Assembly: GCA_017562135.1 (NCBI GenBank)
Contig: QEYB01000152.1
Location: forward strand, 1 to 64,000
From: Dipylidium caninum
Lineage: Eukaryota; Platyhelminthes; Cestoda; Cyclophyllidea; Dipylidiidae
Reading direction: 5' to 3'
Length of the DNA stretch: 64,000 nucleotides
Shown here: in pieces, positions 1 through 12,830 of the stretch
Layout of the letters: the number at the start of each line of letters is the position of its first letter
Numbering within the stretch: position 1 is the stretch's first letter
Translations under genes and position numbers: made by a program
The notes under the pieces: model-generated
The model's database searches: none
What the model was told of the DNA's origin: nothing
Seen by the model: the letters and a program-made list of their open reading frames with translations, nothing else

Positions 1-1012
1 AGAAAAAGAGAGAGATCCTTGGAAGGTCACACGAGTGGATGAGATATAAAGTTCAAGTCCCCAGAGCTCCTAACCACGGATGCGAAGATGCTTCGGATCA
101 CGTTGGAGTGGAGAGATCGCACTCTCAGGATAAGAGCGAGAGAAGCCATCATTCATAATGCGAGCAGGATCTGAGTCTATATTATATCGTCAATGAAGAT
201 AAACCGGGAAGGGGGTCCGAGGGTGAGTGAGTGATTTATTTTGTGTAAGCGAGGTGGACAAAATAATGTCATCCAGGGCCAGATCGGAACGGGTCTCGAA
301 GAATACACTGTTCTCAAAGCTAAATTCGGTTCTTTATCCTATATTACTGGTGCGATACAAAGCCAACTAAATCAGAATCGACCGAACTGCATACGGCTAA
401 AATAACTCACAACACCAGGGGACAAGAAACATCTGTTGGGAGTGGCGCGGCTTGGGTGTTGGTGAAACAGTCTTAACAACGATGTGGGACAACTGAGTCG
501 TGATAAATTTGGCAACAGGTCGGAAAGACTGGAGATCGGCGATGCGTTTCCAGGTGACATTCACACAGTACATGTAAACTGGATCCATCCGATAGCCCCG
601 ATGAAATAGTATAGTGGTAACAAGTAATGGTAGTTTTCAGGTTGGTTTAGAAAAAAAATTGCGGAAAGTCGAATTCATCCTCGTCGAATAAGGATCATGA
701 CAAAAAAGAGGCCATTAATTCAATAAAATTGCCGAGTGATGAAAAACTAAACAATTCGAAATGTCACCGGTTCGCCATTTCATCAAGAAATAACTCAAAG
801 ACGTACACTTTAGGGCGTTACATGGAATACGAAGATCAAGCAGTAAGACCAATGCACAGAAAAAAGTAGATGGGAGGAAATAAAAATACGAAGTTAGCGA
901 ACTGACCTTCCACAAATGCCGCGACTCCCAATCTGTAAAAAGTCAGTCAGTAAAAGCCACAAAACTTTAATTGATCATCAGATAAAAATCCCAAAGGGAA
1001 AGGAGTGGGTAC

Positions 1013-1205
1013 TTACTTTGTAATCTTGTTTTACCGGAACCAAAAGCGGCCCTTTCTGGGCTACTTTGTTTAGCAGCAGCAAGTTTCTTCTGTTCTTGCC
1101 CTCTGCTTTTGCTGGTTTGAACGCAAGATCCTCTTTCATCCAATTCCTTGGCTGGCTTTTTTAGGCTGCTTTAGCGGTTTCTTTTTGCCACCTTCACGAT
1201 TCCAT
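1013..1205 (-). pseudogene. TMA7: Frame-broken copy of TMA7 (left arm of IR1)
   Basis: This is the mirror copy of the intact TMA7 at 32367-32549. It spans 193 nt against 183 nt, and the start and stop are recognisable. The frame is destroyed by several short insertions relative to the intact copy: one extra A in the first poly-A run, one extra A before the acidic stretch, about four extra bases in the KQK region, and extra bases in later A, C and T runs. Two synonymous-looking substitutions are also visible. Many of the changes sit in homopolymers, so the copy could be a genuine decayed duplicate or a poorly corrected consensus of the same locus. I cannot separate these from sequence alone. 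Upstream and downstream sequence is also mirrored. Confidence 0.8.
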
Positions 1206-4200
1206 TCTGCCGTAGCGTATGGCACGCACACCACGAAGGCGTTGGGCAACTAATCTGAGACTGGCGCATGTTTGACGCTTAAAACACCAGACTTTAAAAT
1301 TATTAACAGCGAGTGACCGAACAGGCACCATTGTTATGAAGCTGTTCTGCCATGTTCCAAACGTGTAAAAACAAACCTACATTAGAGGAAGACCAAACAC
1401 GCCTTCAAGAAGGTGTACGAAAGTTTTTGGATTGTCCACGACACTTGCATCGTAAATAAAATAGTTAGAATGCGAAAAGTGACCATATATATACTCAGAT
1501 CAAGCGCCTTAACCAGTAAAAATACCTTTTCGATGGATATGAAAAATCGATATAAGAGCGCCACTGAAATTTTCGCAGAAACAACAATCATTTTTGGTTG
1601 TGCTTTAGCTCAATCGTTAAAAAAAGTCTCGGTAACTCAGTTAGACACCTCCATCCACGCCCATTGTGCAAGTATTTGACTTAATATTCGTCCTTAGAGA
1701 CCATTGTTTCACTAGGTCTGTTTTAACGATCACTACTCGGAGAAATTCTAGTTTGATAAATCCGCTGATCGGAAAGCAACGAAAACTCACAATTTACCTT
1801 GGTATGTTGCTGCAAATGTAAATTGATGATTTTAATGGAAAATCTTTTCCGTACACTTACGGCAATGGATTCGGGCAGCCTTAACGCACACATGAATAAC
1901 GAAAGTAGTAAAGCATTGCATTAGTGTCAATACAGTCCGAAACTTCTGTTGTCCAAATTTAAAAGTTCCACTCGGTGAAAATAAAGGTAAGAAATTGTTC
2001 CTCTTTTAAAGATCCCAAATCTGTCTGCTGATTAACAAATCCTTCCTAGTATAAGATTTTCAGTCGACGCCACTGTATACCTCAACGTTCACTTTATTAA
2101 TTACGGGCCAGTAACAAAAAATGAAGTTTGTGCAAATTTTCATCATTTCACTTTACGTTTCATTAACCAAAATGCCATTTTCTTACAATAGTAACCTTTC
2201 AAGACGCATGACAGTTCTATACATCACTCGATGTCAACGCTATATGTTTGAAAATAAGCAAAGTAATTTTTTCCCCAAAAAAGACAAGATTTTAAATCTT
2301 TCATAAAAATGCGTTTAGTTTGATATAAGGCCGTCGTCACTTTGTTATCAAATTTCGCCTTTCCTACCCTAACAATTTAGCAAATGAAGCGTAAATAAAA
2401 GGGGTTGCAATCTCTCCCTTCTCTTGATAAGAGCCGATCATGTTTGTTCAGAGCGATATGGGCGTTCTAAAGTGGGTGTGAACTGCAAATTATTAAGGGA
2501 ACAGAAAGGAAACAAGCCCTTTCATGGACTAATTGGCCCTTTTATCTTTTTTTGATTTAGCTAGCTTTTGGTCTTACTTTAGGCAAAATTTTATTTTCGT
2601 CATTTTTTGTTTGGGCGCCAAACTATGCACATACAGCAGCTCTTCTTGGAAGAAAGTCTTAACAGCCAACTAATTGCAGCACGCGGAAATATATAAGTTA
2701 GCATAACTACCCAACACACGAATGAAACCGGCGGCAGATGGATAGTCGGATTGAATTTTTTCTACCTAGTTTGAGCCTGTTGGGGTAACTGAGGCAAACA
2801 TTTTTACAAAACAATAATTACGACTGAATTTCCACGTGTAAGGAAAATAGTGGTGTTTTTTTAATATCAAGCCAGACACTTCGCCTTATCTCTAAAGATA
2901 CCCAGAGAGGTTGCGCAGAAGCCGCAAGGGCTTGAGATATTTAACGCAAATGCGGTCTATTCCAAATCTATGAATAACAACTTCATTTGAAAATTAAGAT
3001 TATTTGGATTGCTGCCGAAGCGGACGACGAATTACTTTGCCAAGGCTTTATTAGATCGGAGTCACAATGTCTGGGTTTGAAGAGTAGAATTATATCTCAT
3101 TTAGATAGAGCATTTGGTCCATTTAAAAAGAGCGGGCATTTGGACGCCAGGTCCTTGGTGCACTTCGTTAGAATAAACAAAAGTTAAACGTCCTAGACTC
3201 CAAATACCAACCAAGACCACACAGTAGAAGGCAACATTAACTATGAATGTTACCATCTTGCTCCACTTTTAGAACATGTATTGGTTCTTAAGGTCAAGAA
3301 TTATTTTTATGGCCGATGAAAAATTCTTTATAGTATTTCAAATTGCCCAGATAATGTGGAATAGGTATAAACAATTAATTTCACTATAATTAAAGTCATT
3401 CATTTAATTAGTACTTTTATTGCCTGCTGATCAGGAAATGTACAATTTGACTCGCGACTACTCTGCTACTTTGATATATTATTGCTCTAGTTTTCTCTCG
3501 AGACACACATATACATGGGGGCACGCAAAGACGCAACGTCATTCCACATGAATAATGCCTCTAATAGAGCGCTGCTTGTATGAGCGCATGCATTTTCAAC
3601 ACTTCCCCAGACAGGAAGTGTTACACTTCCATATGCAGCACTTGAATCGCATGGGTCTTCACTCCTGCACCTAAAATATAGTATTAGCCCCTTCAACACT
3701 ATGTTCCTTTCATATTACTATATTACTTTATTAATTATCTAATGCAAATTTGTGCAGTGGAAAATGGTTTTAGGCGATATGAAATTGACGTGGTCATTTC
3801 GTTCCACGTTCGGGGAACCAAATGACTTGCCTAAGTATTGTTTCCGGTCAGGCATCATATCTCAATTATCCGTGTTCTTTCCCAAATCCAGGGATAAAGC
3901 ATTCTAAGACATTTGGACTTGATTTCCAATTATCCTTGTTTCCAAATTGCACACATTTGCGTACGTTAGCATTTTTCGGAGTAGAATTCTGGGGACTAAT
4001 AATTTAGTTTAATAGCATCACGGGGGGAGTTCACATAGCGCTGCGGTTACATTCATGTTTAAATAAAACTAGCATTTTATGCGGTAGGTTATTTCCTTCT
4101 CTATTTTCAATGCTTGGGAGGAAAGAATTATCTCCTGTATTTGACTTTCATACAATAAAATCAACTCTTTGACCATAACCGCTGTCAATCGCATTTACAC

Positions 4201-6400
4201 CATGAAAGCTTATAAAATACCCTCTCGTAAGGTTTGCAAACTGGCCCATTCCAAACTTTTACTCTGCTCATACCTCACAATAAAATCGGTCGTTAATTAT
4301 CTCAAGAGCCTCCTTCCCAATAAAACCAACTGAAAGCAATTAGTTGTTTGATAAATTTAAACTGTTCAAAACCGTGTTTACTGTGGTTTACATAGTAGAA
4401 AGTAAGTAGTCAACTTGCTTACTCATTTCGAAATTTTGTGCTGCATAATAAATGGTTTTAGACAAATGTTCCTTGGTGTATAGCAGAGATTCTACTGTTT
4501 GCCAATAGGAATGAATCACTTTTAAATTATTTGCTTCACAGATAACGTCACTTTCACAGAATTAGAAGCCGATTTTGTTAACCTTTACTTAAATAAACAG
4601 GATATAAAGTTGATTGTTATGCAGATTCACTTGGTCGCCATTACGACATGATTTTACGGTAGGAGAAAGAAAGAAGAAGAAGTACCACTTTGGGGATGAG
4701 AAACGATTGGGAAGAACTAAGCATCCCGGTATTGTTCAATCTCTAAAAAATTAATTCTTCTCAGCAGCGGAGCGTTTGCATCACTTTGCGGACTTTGTGG
4801 CGAGGATCGCTGTGGTTTTAAAACACTTTTATCATCCTTGGTTCTGCTTTGCAAAAGCTTTAAATGTGAGCAGAACTATGATTAGAAGACCATTCGTATG
4901 TCCAAGGCCAAAGGAGTCTCCAAGGCGTTGTTTATGTTGCCTTGCCAAACTTGCAATGGGGCATACTTGATGAGTAAATGGGAGAGAAGGGGCGGTTCCG
5001 AGAGCTCAAAAGCAGTTTGATGTAGAAGTTATTCCCTTAGTGTACGAGATGCCACCCGCTTTTATTGTAAAAATGAGTTTGATTTCACGAAAATTCACTT
5101 TTCTTTCTCGGTGATAACACACAATTTAGTTGGGTATATTTCAAGCTATTCTCCATCAAATTTGACTTTTTCAGCAATCTTTTTCGATCTAATCTCCTGA
5201 CCTTTTTCTCTCTCTTGCCTTGTGCCTCTTTCTCAGCCAACAATTGACCGCAATAACAAAATTGGAAATCATTACTGGCTTTAATTGCTCGTAATTGCAA
5301 ACATTCGCGTTGAGTTGTGCGCTTTTCGGTGATTGCGAAGGTCTCTGCTGCCCTACAGAGAGGAAAGGCAAAAGCTGTTTTGACAGTTGCATCTTCACCA
5401 AGCTGTAATTTATCCGGCGTGAATTGACAATCTGAAGGGAATACAAAAATAATGACAGTTGATTAAAAAGGAAGGAGTTTGGAGCACAAAACAGACAGTC
5501 CGTGTCGTCCCCGTCTCCTCCTACGAGGAATAATGGGGAAAATTGGAGACAAATCATCTCCTCAACATCCCAAAGCATTTTTTTTTCTCAATAGTATTTT
5601 CTTCTTTTCGGAGCACATATTTATTGGTGACAAAGGATACTCCGCAGCAATTTTTGTCTGCAAATTCTCCACAGAATCAGTCACAGCCCATCGCCGATTT
5701 TCAGAGTTGAAAATCTCTTGAGGCAATTAAAACATCTAATTTTCTCGACTTGACTACCCCCACCTTCATTTCCTGCAAGAAAAACGAAAGAAAAGAGAAT
5801 GATAACAGCCGCCAGCTTAATATCTGTCCACTGCATGTAGAAGGTGAAAAAGGGGCATTTTACTTCGAGCACATTTAACATCAAACAAACAAGTTAACCG
5901 CAAATTTTGCCTGAAATTTGTCTCTAATCATCTCTCCTCTTTTTCCCCGCGGTTAGCTTTCTTTTGTCCCTGTCTTTGCACTGAACGCATCGGCCGTTTT
6001 GTAATACAAACTCCTGTGCGTCATTTGGCATCCTCTTCAAAACGGTGTTTCCCCAAAGGGCGGTTTAATGTGTCTGGAGCGGGCTGGTCGGTGCCACATT
6101 GCAGGACCAAAATATAGCCTGAGTTGCGTTTATGATGCCCAGTGGAAAGGCCTGCAAAAACATGCTTTTGACTGAAATTTGTTATTCTTTTGGTGCCTTC
6201 ACACTGCGAGGTGATCGAAACACGCAGAGGTGGAGAGTGCCAGCGACAGACGAGGCTCACCTCTCCTCCATTCAGCGTAATTCTTCACATGAAAATGGCA
6301 TTTCCATTCAAAACAGTCTACCATAGGTGAAATCAAGGTCATTTCAGGTGTAGGGACCTCTTAGGAATGTAACAGGGGCGATGCTTGTAGGAATTTGACT
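1206..6400. other. AT-rich outer part of the left arm, no gene recognised
   Basis: The stretch is AT-rich and has only short, unconvincing open frames. The longest (5189-5578, minus) has no recognisable domain and is not preserved in the mirrored arm. Segments at 3430-3720, 4740-4960 and 5440-5540 are mirrored near 30080-30340, 28780-29000 and 28200-28290 with many indels. I see no tRNA, no splice-consistent conserved exon and no coding conservation between the arms. Confidence 0.5.
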
Positions 6401-7829
6401 ATTCACAAGGGGATGATGCCACACAGACCGGGAAACGAGCTGGCGGGAGGAGAAACCAGACAGAATAATGCTGGGCGCGGAAGTATTATGGCAGCGGCCA
6501 CAGCGCTGCCCTCGACCACCGCGGCCGCGTTGGAGTATTTAAAGGTGGGCTGTGAAAAGGCCATTTTCGGTGCCCTAACGAAGTTCCATACACAAAAAAA
6601 AGCCCACGATTTGGTTTGTACACCCCATGCCTCACAGCCAATATATGATTGGCCGCTGGTTTACTTAGTAAGTGGGAAACTATGAAAGGGCCGTTAATAT
6701 TAGCAGGAAACAAAAAGCCCAATTGGACACATTAAGTAGTATATTCAAGCGGACGAAAACCCCCTCGACTTTCTGCCAGCGACTGGGCAAGTCGTATGCA
6801 CTTTCTGAAAAAAAATACTTGTTTTACGGTTAATTAACCAATTTAAAGTGTTTTTATATTTTCATATCGGCTATTGTGTTTTTCTTGTCTTAAAAGTAAA
6901 TTGCGCCTATAAGAAAGGGAAATCCGCCGACTATAGAAACATCGGGTGGATATGGAGGATGTGGAGATTGAGCGTTGCTGGTTTGTTTCTCTTCTCATGT
7001 ACGAACATCAATTGCATGCAAGCGACAGGAATTTCGTCGCTGTTGTTCTTTCATCTGGAGGTGATGCGAAAAAAGGAAGGAAAGAAGGGAAGGCACGGTC
7101 ACCCGCGGGCCGGTGGTCCTCCTCGAGCCGCGGCAACATCGCGGTACTCAAATTGTCACCAACGAAATTCTTCGAAAACAAACGTCGCACATTCTCATCA
7201 TTGGAGGAAACGCCACCGAGAGCCTCATTCCTGCTACTCGAGCTGTGCCATCACGCACTTTGATGTCGGACATTGCCTTGAAGGCACATAAGCAAGGAGA
7301 TCGCGTCCACATCACCATGCATCTCTCTCAGCTGCAGTTTGAACAGACACGCAACAATAAACCGCCACTTTCATAGTTTCCAGTCCACGGCTCGACGCCA
7401 TCCACCCGAGCATCAAAACAACGCACAGCTCTGCAGCAAAAGCATTCATTGTGGAAGTGAGCAAGTCTCTGTAAAGGAGGGGCGCATTTTTAAGTTCTGT
7501 CGGGACTTCTTGGGATTTAGATTCTTGCACGACTGTGCCATTGTCCGGTAACCCGCCAGCGCTTCAGCGAGGCACAGAAAAGTGAATTGACCTTATTTAC
7601 GCAGACCGCATTGTCCGCGTTTTTAGCAAGCGATAGAAGAATTTGCTGTGATTGTCTGCGCACAATTTCTCATTGCCTAACAACTTCTCTGCTGGGTGGA
7701 AGGCCTCTTCGACCAACTGATCGGCCACCCTCTGTTCCATCCCAAGCAGTGTTGGTGCCCTCGGGACCCCGGTCACTGGCAAACTCGTCTCCGGTGCCAT
7801 GTGGCCCGAGGCTTCCGCCGCCGTTGTGG

Positions 7830-8230
7830 CTTCCGTCTGTTGGTGGTGCAAAGGAGGGCAGAAAGGAAGGGAAGAAGGGAAGAAGGGAGGAAGGAAGAAG
7901 GGACGACCACTTCTTGGGCATTCCACCATGTGCTAACCACACTTTGCTTTTGATGAGGTTCCGGCTCAGGAGTGTGTCCCGGCGGTGTATCTTGCCTATT
8001 CACTTGCAATGCTTGATCGTCTCCCTTTCCACACAACATCAACACTCTGCGCCTCGAGTGAATGACTTTGAGTCGAAAAGACGAACAATTGTGTGGCACG
8101 AAGGAGGCAACGAAGGTGCCCACCTGCCCTTCCGCTCGGTCAGCCGGTTGTCTGCTGTTGGGTCTGTTGCTCGCATGACAGGCGCATTTGAGACTTCTCT
8201 TTCGTCTGTATCATTAATTTTGCGCAGATT
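7830..8230. repeat. Diverged dispersed repeat with purine-rich tract, copy 1
   Basis: Shares ordered blocks with 9667-10050: a GTCTG-GTGGTG block, then a GGAAG-type purine tract (about 7855-7905), then CGGCTCAGGAGTGTGT, GGCGGTGTAT-CTTGCCTAT, CGCCTCGAGTGA, and finally ACAGGCGCATTTGAG. The spacing is conserved but the copies have diverged. A mirrored copy lies around 25450-25860. Confidence 0.6.
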
Positions 8231-8948
8231 TGTTTTAATCAAGGTGATAACAGCCACACGGACGGCCAATTTCAACTCAGTTTTGTCCCAAGTTCACTTC
8301 GCTTCCGACTAACCGTCGAGTAGTCCCATGGGAAACTTCTTGTGTCACACGAGGGGAGGATCAAGATGAGGCCACTCCTCAAACCTTTAGGCAAAATGTT
8401 CCATTTTCCATTCTTATTATAAACATCTTCGATTACACTATTCGAGCATCTATTAATTTGGCGTTGAACACACGAAGAAAAACAAAATTTTCCCTTTTTG
8501 ACATTATTTTCTGCATTCAATGGCAGAAATTCTGCTTTTTCATTTACGGATTTCCGCCCATGATTTGGAGAGTCATAGATGCCTTTTTGGACAAAAAGGA
8601 AATATATATTAAGAGAGTTAACAACAGCTTCCCAAGCCTGTTGGAGCATCATTTTCCCTTAAAAATAATTAGTTTTTACGAAGAAGGTAATGAGCCGTCG
8701 TAGAAATAGCGGGCTGGCATGGGGCATGTTGGGGAATTTCGTATTCAAGGCGAATTGCCCAGTTAGTCGAGAGCAAATGAAGCTTTGCGTGGTCGTCGCT
8801 CGGCGTTGCCATCGTGCAGTAACTCCGCGCCCTGCCAATCCAACAATGTCGGCCGCCTTTTCGTCACCAGTTTGTTTCCTTCAAATGCGTTGAGACTAAA
8901 AATTTTCAATTTTTCATGCTTTGTAAAAACACTCCAGCTTTCCCCTGT

Positions 8949-9627
8949 GCAATTAACCTAAGCTGTGTGCAAATCTGCGCACTTAAATGCCTCTTCTCAC
9001 GTGGTGTCCAAAGACACAAATTTGTTACCTCGCAGAGTTCCACTCTCACAATGGTATTTTCGGAGGCTGGTGATTTACTTAACCACGAAGCACTCCGCCA
9101 AACATCCGCCACGATTGTGTCGCCCCTTCTTATTTGCAGAAAAACAAGTAGGCGAATACTTCGCAGGAGATCGCGGGCGAGGAACCTCTCCTCCTGGTTG
9201 CAAACCAACACCGCACACAGAGGTAATCGGGACTGGAAGCTACCAAAGGGGCGCCAAGTGGGGGCGGGAAAGAAGACGCCCTGTTTTTTAACCTTGTCTA
9301 CTTTATTCTTTCCACACACACACACACACACACCTTCCATTGGCCTCTACGACTTTCTGTCGGCCCGCTGCAAAGTCATGCATGTCCTTTTTTGCAAGAG
9401 GTCTTCACCTTTGGAGTTAAACAACCATTCCATGACTCGCAAATATCATTAATGTGGTTATTTAGTATGCGCCCCGGAGAACAACTCGCAGGGAGAATCG
9501 TCGGGTGAAGACGGAGGAAGTGGTGAAATGTCTTTTTCGTAGAGAAGGTGGTTAATCTGTCAAGAGCAGCTGAAGCTTTTGCGTGGTCGCCGCTCGGCGT
9601 TGCTATCATGCCGTTTACTGTTTTTTC
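8949..9627 (+). repeat. 0.68 kb direct repeat, copy A (left arm)
   Basis: The segment from GCAATTAACCTAAGCTG to the CCGTTTACTGTTTTT end recurs almost base for base at 13400-14078 in the same orientation. The differences are mostly 1 nt indels. It contains a CA microsatellite (9313-9333). Open frames inside it shift between copies, so I do not treat it as coding. With the right-arm copies at 19474-20153 and 24003-24704, four copies occur in the window. Confidence 0.88.
9313..9333. repeat. (CA)n microsatellite
   Basis: About ten CA units inside the 0.68 kb repeat. The same tract is present in the other copies (13765-13785; GT on the plus strand at 19766-19786; interrupted around 24301-24325). 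Confidence 0.9.
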
Positions 9628-9666
9628 TAATGTGCAACAAAATCATCATGCAGGGCAGTGGGAGGA

Positions 9667-10050
9667 CTTCGCAGCTGTTGTGCTTCCGTCTGGTGGTGGG
9701 GCGAGGGCAGGTAGGGAAGAAGGAAAGGAAGGAAGAAGGAAAAGAAAGAAGGAAGGAATGGAGGAAGGGAGGAAGGGAGGAAGGGAGGTTTCGGCTCAGG
9801 AGTGTGTGCTGGCGGTGTATTCTTGCCTATCCCATTTGCTTCGCTCGATCGTTTCTCTTCGCCACTCAAAATCATCACTTCGCGCCTCGAGTGATGATTT
9901 TGTGTGCAAAGTGGCGACAACCGCGCATTGCGAGGGAAGCCATGAAGACGCGCACTCGCTCTCCCACTCAGTCGCTCCACCGTCTGCACCTGCCTCAGTT
10001 GTTCGCACAACAGGCGCATTTGAGTCCACTTTCTTTCTCTACCATCCATC
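9667..10050. repeat. Diverged dispersed repeat with purine-rich tract, copy 2
   Basis: Related to 7830-8230 through the same ordered blocks. The purine run at about 9700-9790 is almost only G and A, arranged as GGAAG and GAAGG. It is mirrored in the right arm as a pyrimidine run near 23843-23925. Long open frames on both strands here are low-complexity translations of the tract. Confidence 0.6.
9867..9902. repeat. Perfect hairpin, 13 bp stem
   Basis: CAAAATCATCACT (9867-9879) is followed by a 10 nt loop and its exact reverse complement (9890-9902). The mirrored site at 23720-23760 keeps the palindrome with a 16 bp stem and a different 9 nt loop. Confidence 0.85.
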
Positions 10051-11742
10051 CTTCGCAGATGTAGTTTCAACAACGCACAAACAGCCATATGGAAAAAGCG
10101 GACGCAAATTCTCGTTTCCTTCCGTCCGGTTTCGCTGAAAAATGGGATAAAATATGAATGCCTAAAAGGGATACCCTTAAAAATCTTCGATAATACAAAT
10201 AGGGCGCACGTTACAAGGCATCATTCTCACAGACGTAACAAAGACACCCGTGCGGTGGGGCAACTGGCATTCATTCTCGCAAACTTGAGCTTTTCGGCCA
10301 AGTGGGGAAGATACACCAACGTTTATCACAGTGACACAAAAGCTGGGATCCCATGGGAACGAAAATAGCCCTTTGCGCTCGTGGGTGCACAAGGTGGTTT
10401 AATGCCACTGGCCTGTCACATGCCACCGATGGAGAGCAACGAGCAAATTCCTCATCCCAGAGGTCACAAAAGCTGTCTACTGAGGCAGAACCAGCGAATT
10501 TTTGGTGGCAGGCAAATACACCTCAAAAAGCATTCCAACCTAAATGGGAACCCGCGTCCGTCAGACACGGCTGGGTGGAGCAGAGATATGAACTTGCTAT
10601 AATTTTGGCAGTCGCCTCCACAAAAGATTTGCCGAATCATCGTCGCCTGGCGCACCATGTGACGGGTACCTGAAGAGAATTTTTGAATGGGACAACACAA
10701 GAAAGAAGGATGGAGTGATTGCATTGACTGATGAAAAGGGAATGTGGTAGGACGACGTCGCCTCTTAACTGAAGTGAAGTCTTAATCTTCTTCACAAACT
10801 CCTCCAAACACCCGAGGAATAGGCGGCGTGGTTGAGAGAATTTGAAGCTCCCTGACCCACTGAACGAATTCGGAGTGTGGACGGCGCCAAAAGAAGAGGC
10901 TATTAACTCGTCGTGTACGTGGGCACTCGGGCCCGGTTGCAGAGGAAAGTGGTGAGTGGCAGAGCGTGCCTCGTGGTGGCGAGTTTGGTGCATTTGCGTT
11001 GCCAAATAGGTCGGAATATGGAGGAAGCATGGCACTCTCCCCTCATGAGCGGGAAGAAATGAAGTGCCCAGTCCCTTTGCCGGCCAGCAGTCGAAGAAGG
11101 GCAGACGAGGCCGCGAAAGACTTTGGAACTGTGTCTCAACCTCACATTGCCACGCTTGAGCACCTCATACCTCAGTCCTCGTACCCTCTGAAAAAGACTG
11201 AAACGAAGGGAGAGCGACGAATTTGGCACAAGCAAGTGAAAGACGGCAAAATGCAGCCTTTCACGATAAGGTGTATTTTTTGGCATTACGTCAGTTGAAG
11301 TCATTTGCGCTTGCTGAAATCATCCAATGCCTTGACATCTTAACTCCCACCAGGCAGACGCTTTCGGATTCTGCTAAGTTTATTTGAATGCGAATTGTTT
11401 TCAAAATTCGTTTGACAATAAATTGCCCACTTGCCTTTCGGGTTCTCGTTGGTATTTCAAAGAACTTGACGAAAGCGCGACCCGAGGGACGCTGCGCTGC
11501 CTGGTCCTGCGATGAAGCGGCCCCCGGGGCGGGCCTCGGTGTTCTCGGGCGCGGGGGGGAGTTCGCTCCACCCCACCAGGGCTGCCAAATTAGCCGATCC
11601 GGCATTTCGTCACATGATTTCGCCATCGCGTGGGGGATGTGACCATCGGTAGACAAGTGCACAAGATGGCGCATGGGAGTGCGAGGAGGTCTCCCACCGT
11701 CTCACAAGTACACAATGAGGCTGTCAACTTGCGTCGCCCAGC

Positions 11743-11808
11743 CCTCCCCTCCCCTACCTCCCTCCCCTCCCCTCCCCTCCCCTCCCCTCCCCTCCCCTCC
11801 CCTCCCAA
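11743..11808. repeat. (CCCTC)n polypyrimidine tract
   Basis: Tandem CCCTC-type units, almost pure pyrimidine on the plus strand. The complementary strand has repeated GGGG runs and could form a G-quadruplex or triplex. The mirrored G-rich version lies at about 21750-21818 with several interruptions. Confidence 0.85.
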
Positions 11809-12790
11809 GCCTTCAGGCCTCGTTTAACTCGCAGTTCACATGCTGGTGAAGTGATTCTGCCGCCGTGTGACTCAACTTGTCAACTTCACTTCATTTCCTC
11901 TTCCCAATGATGCACGTGCGATTTTGACTAAGTCAGCACCCGACGAGACCTCGCCGCTTCTCCCGCTCGCGTCAAGTGGCGGGGGGTAACGCTCCATCTG
12001 GTCTCATTCAATGCAGACAGTGTTTTCACCGAGCGACCAGTTGATCCCCCAACTATTCACACGTGGAAGTGCTCACGTCGTCTGCATCTCCTCCACAGAC
12101 AGTCGATGGCGTCCGCTTTCCTCTGGGGCACGCGGCATGTCCAATGCAAAGGATTGGCGGAAGGGCGAGTTGCAGTGCGTGAACGCGTCAGATTGGCAGC
12201 CTTAACCGTAGTCCTGTCAAACTCGCAGGTGAGGCGGCCAAATCACTGGTGGTGCAAGGCTGGCGCACATTCGGCTCGAATGACTCGCTTCCACAGCCAT
12301 CATTCCCTGGTCTCCGCCTAGAAAGCACCCCCATTCGAGGCCAAGATTGTCTGATTCGCCCTCACTAATAAACAGACTCACTCTCCACCATCGTCCACGG
12401 CAAAAAGCTTTCGTTCCCACCTGATGTCGCAACTGTACTCTCACTGCCAGGTGGGTGGCCTCGTCAAATCTGCGCTGTGTGCATCGGTCTCTCCAAACGG
12501 GGAAGCCGCCGGTGAGAAGAGTGCGCCGATACACTCCAGCTCAATGACCATTTTATGGCACTTTCGTTGAGGAACGCCCACCACCTTCAACAAGGACGCT
12601 TTATACGCCATGCCACATGGAGTTAAAGTTCACTTCACTGCGGTGTATGCCTTTATTCTGCGCACAAACACTCACTGCCTACATCTTCCCCGAGTCATTG
12701 CCCAGCCACCCTGCCTGTTGGCGGGAGATGCAGCGAGCATTTCGTCCGGTTGTCCACTCTCAACCGGGAGTGTGTTCAGCGCCCAGCAAG

Positions 12791-12830
12791 CAGTCACACC
12801 GAGTCATACCGAGTCACACCGAGTCACACT
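12791..12830. repeat. Four tandem 10-mers (GAGTCACACC type)
   Basis: Four consecutive decamers: CAGTCACACC, GAGTCATACC, GAGTCACACC and GAGTCACACT. The array is mirrored exactly at 20723-20762 in the right arm. Confidence 0.9.

Noticed and set aside
8916..9452. 178-codon plus-strand frame in the 0.68 kb repeat as a protein
   Set aside because: The frame breaks at different points in the other copies of the same repeat, so it is not maintained as coding.
12791..12830. Four tandem 10-mers as a CRISPR array
   Set aside because: Units are contiguous with no spacers, only 10 nt long, and the window is eukaryotic.
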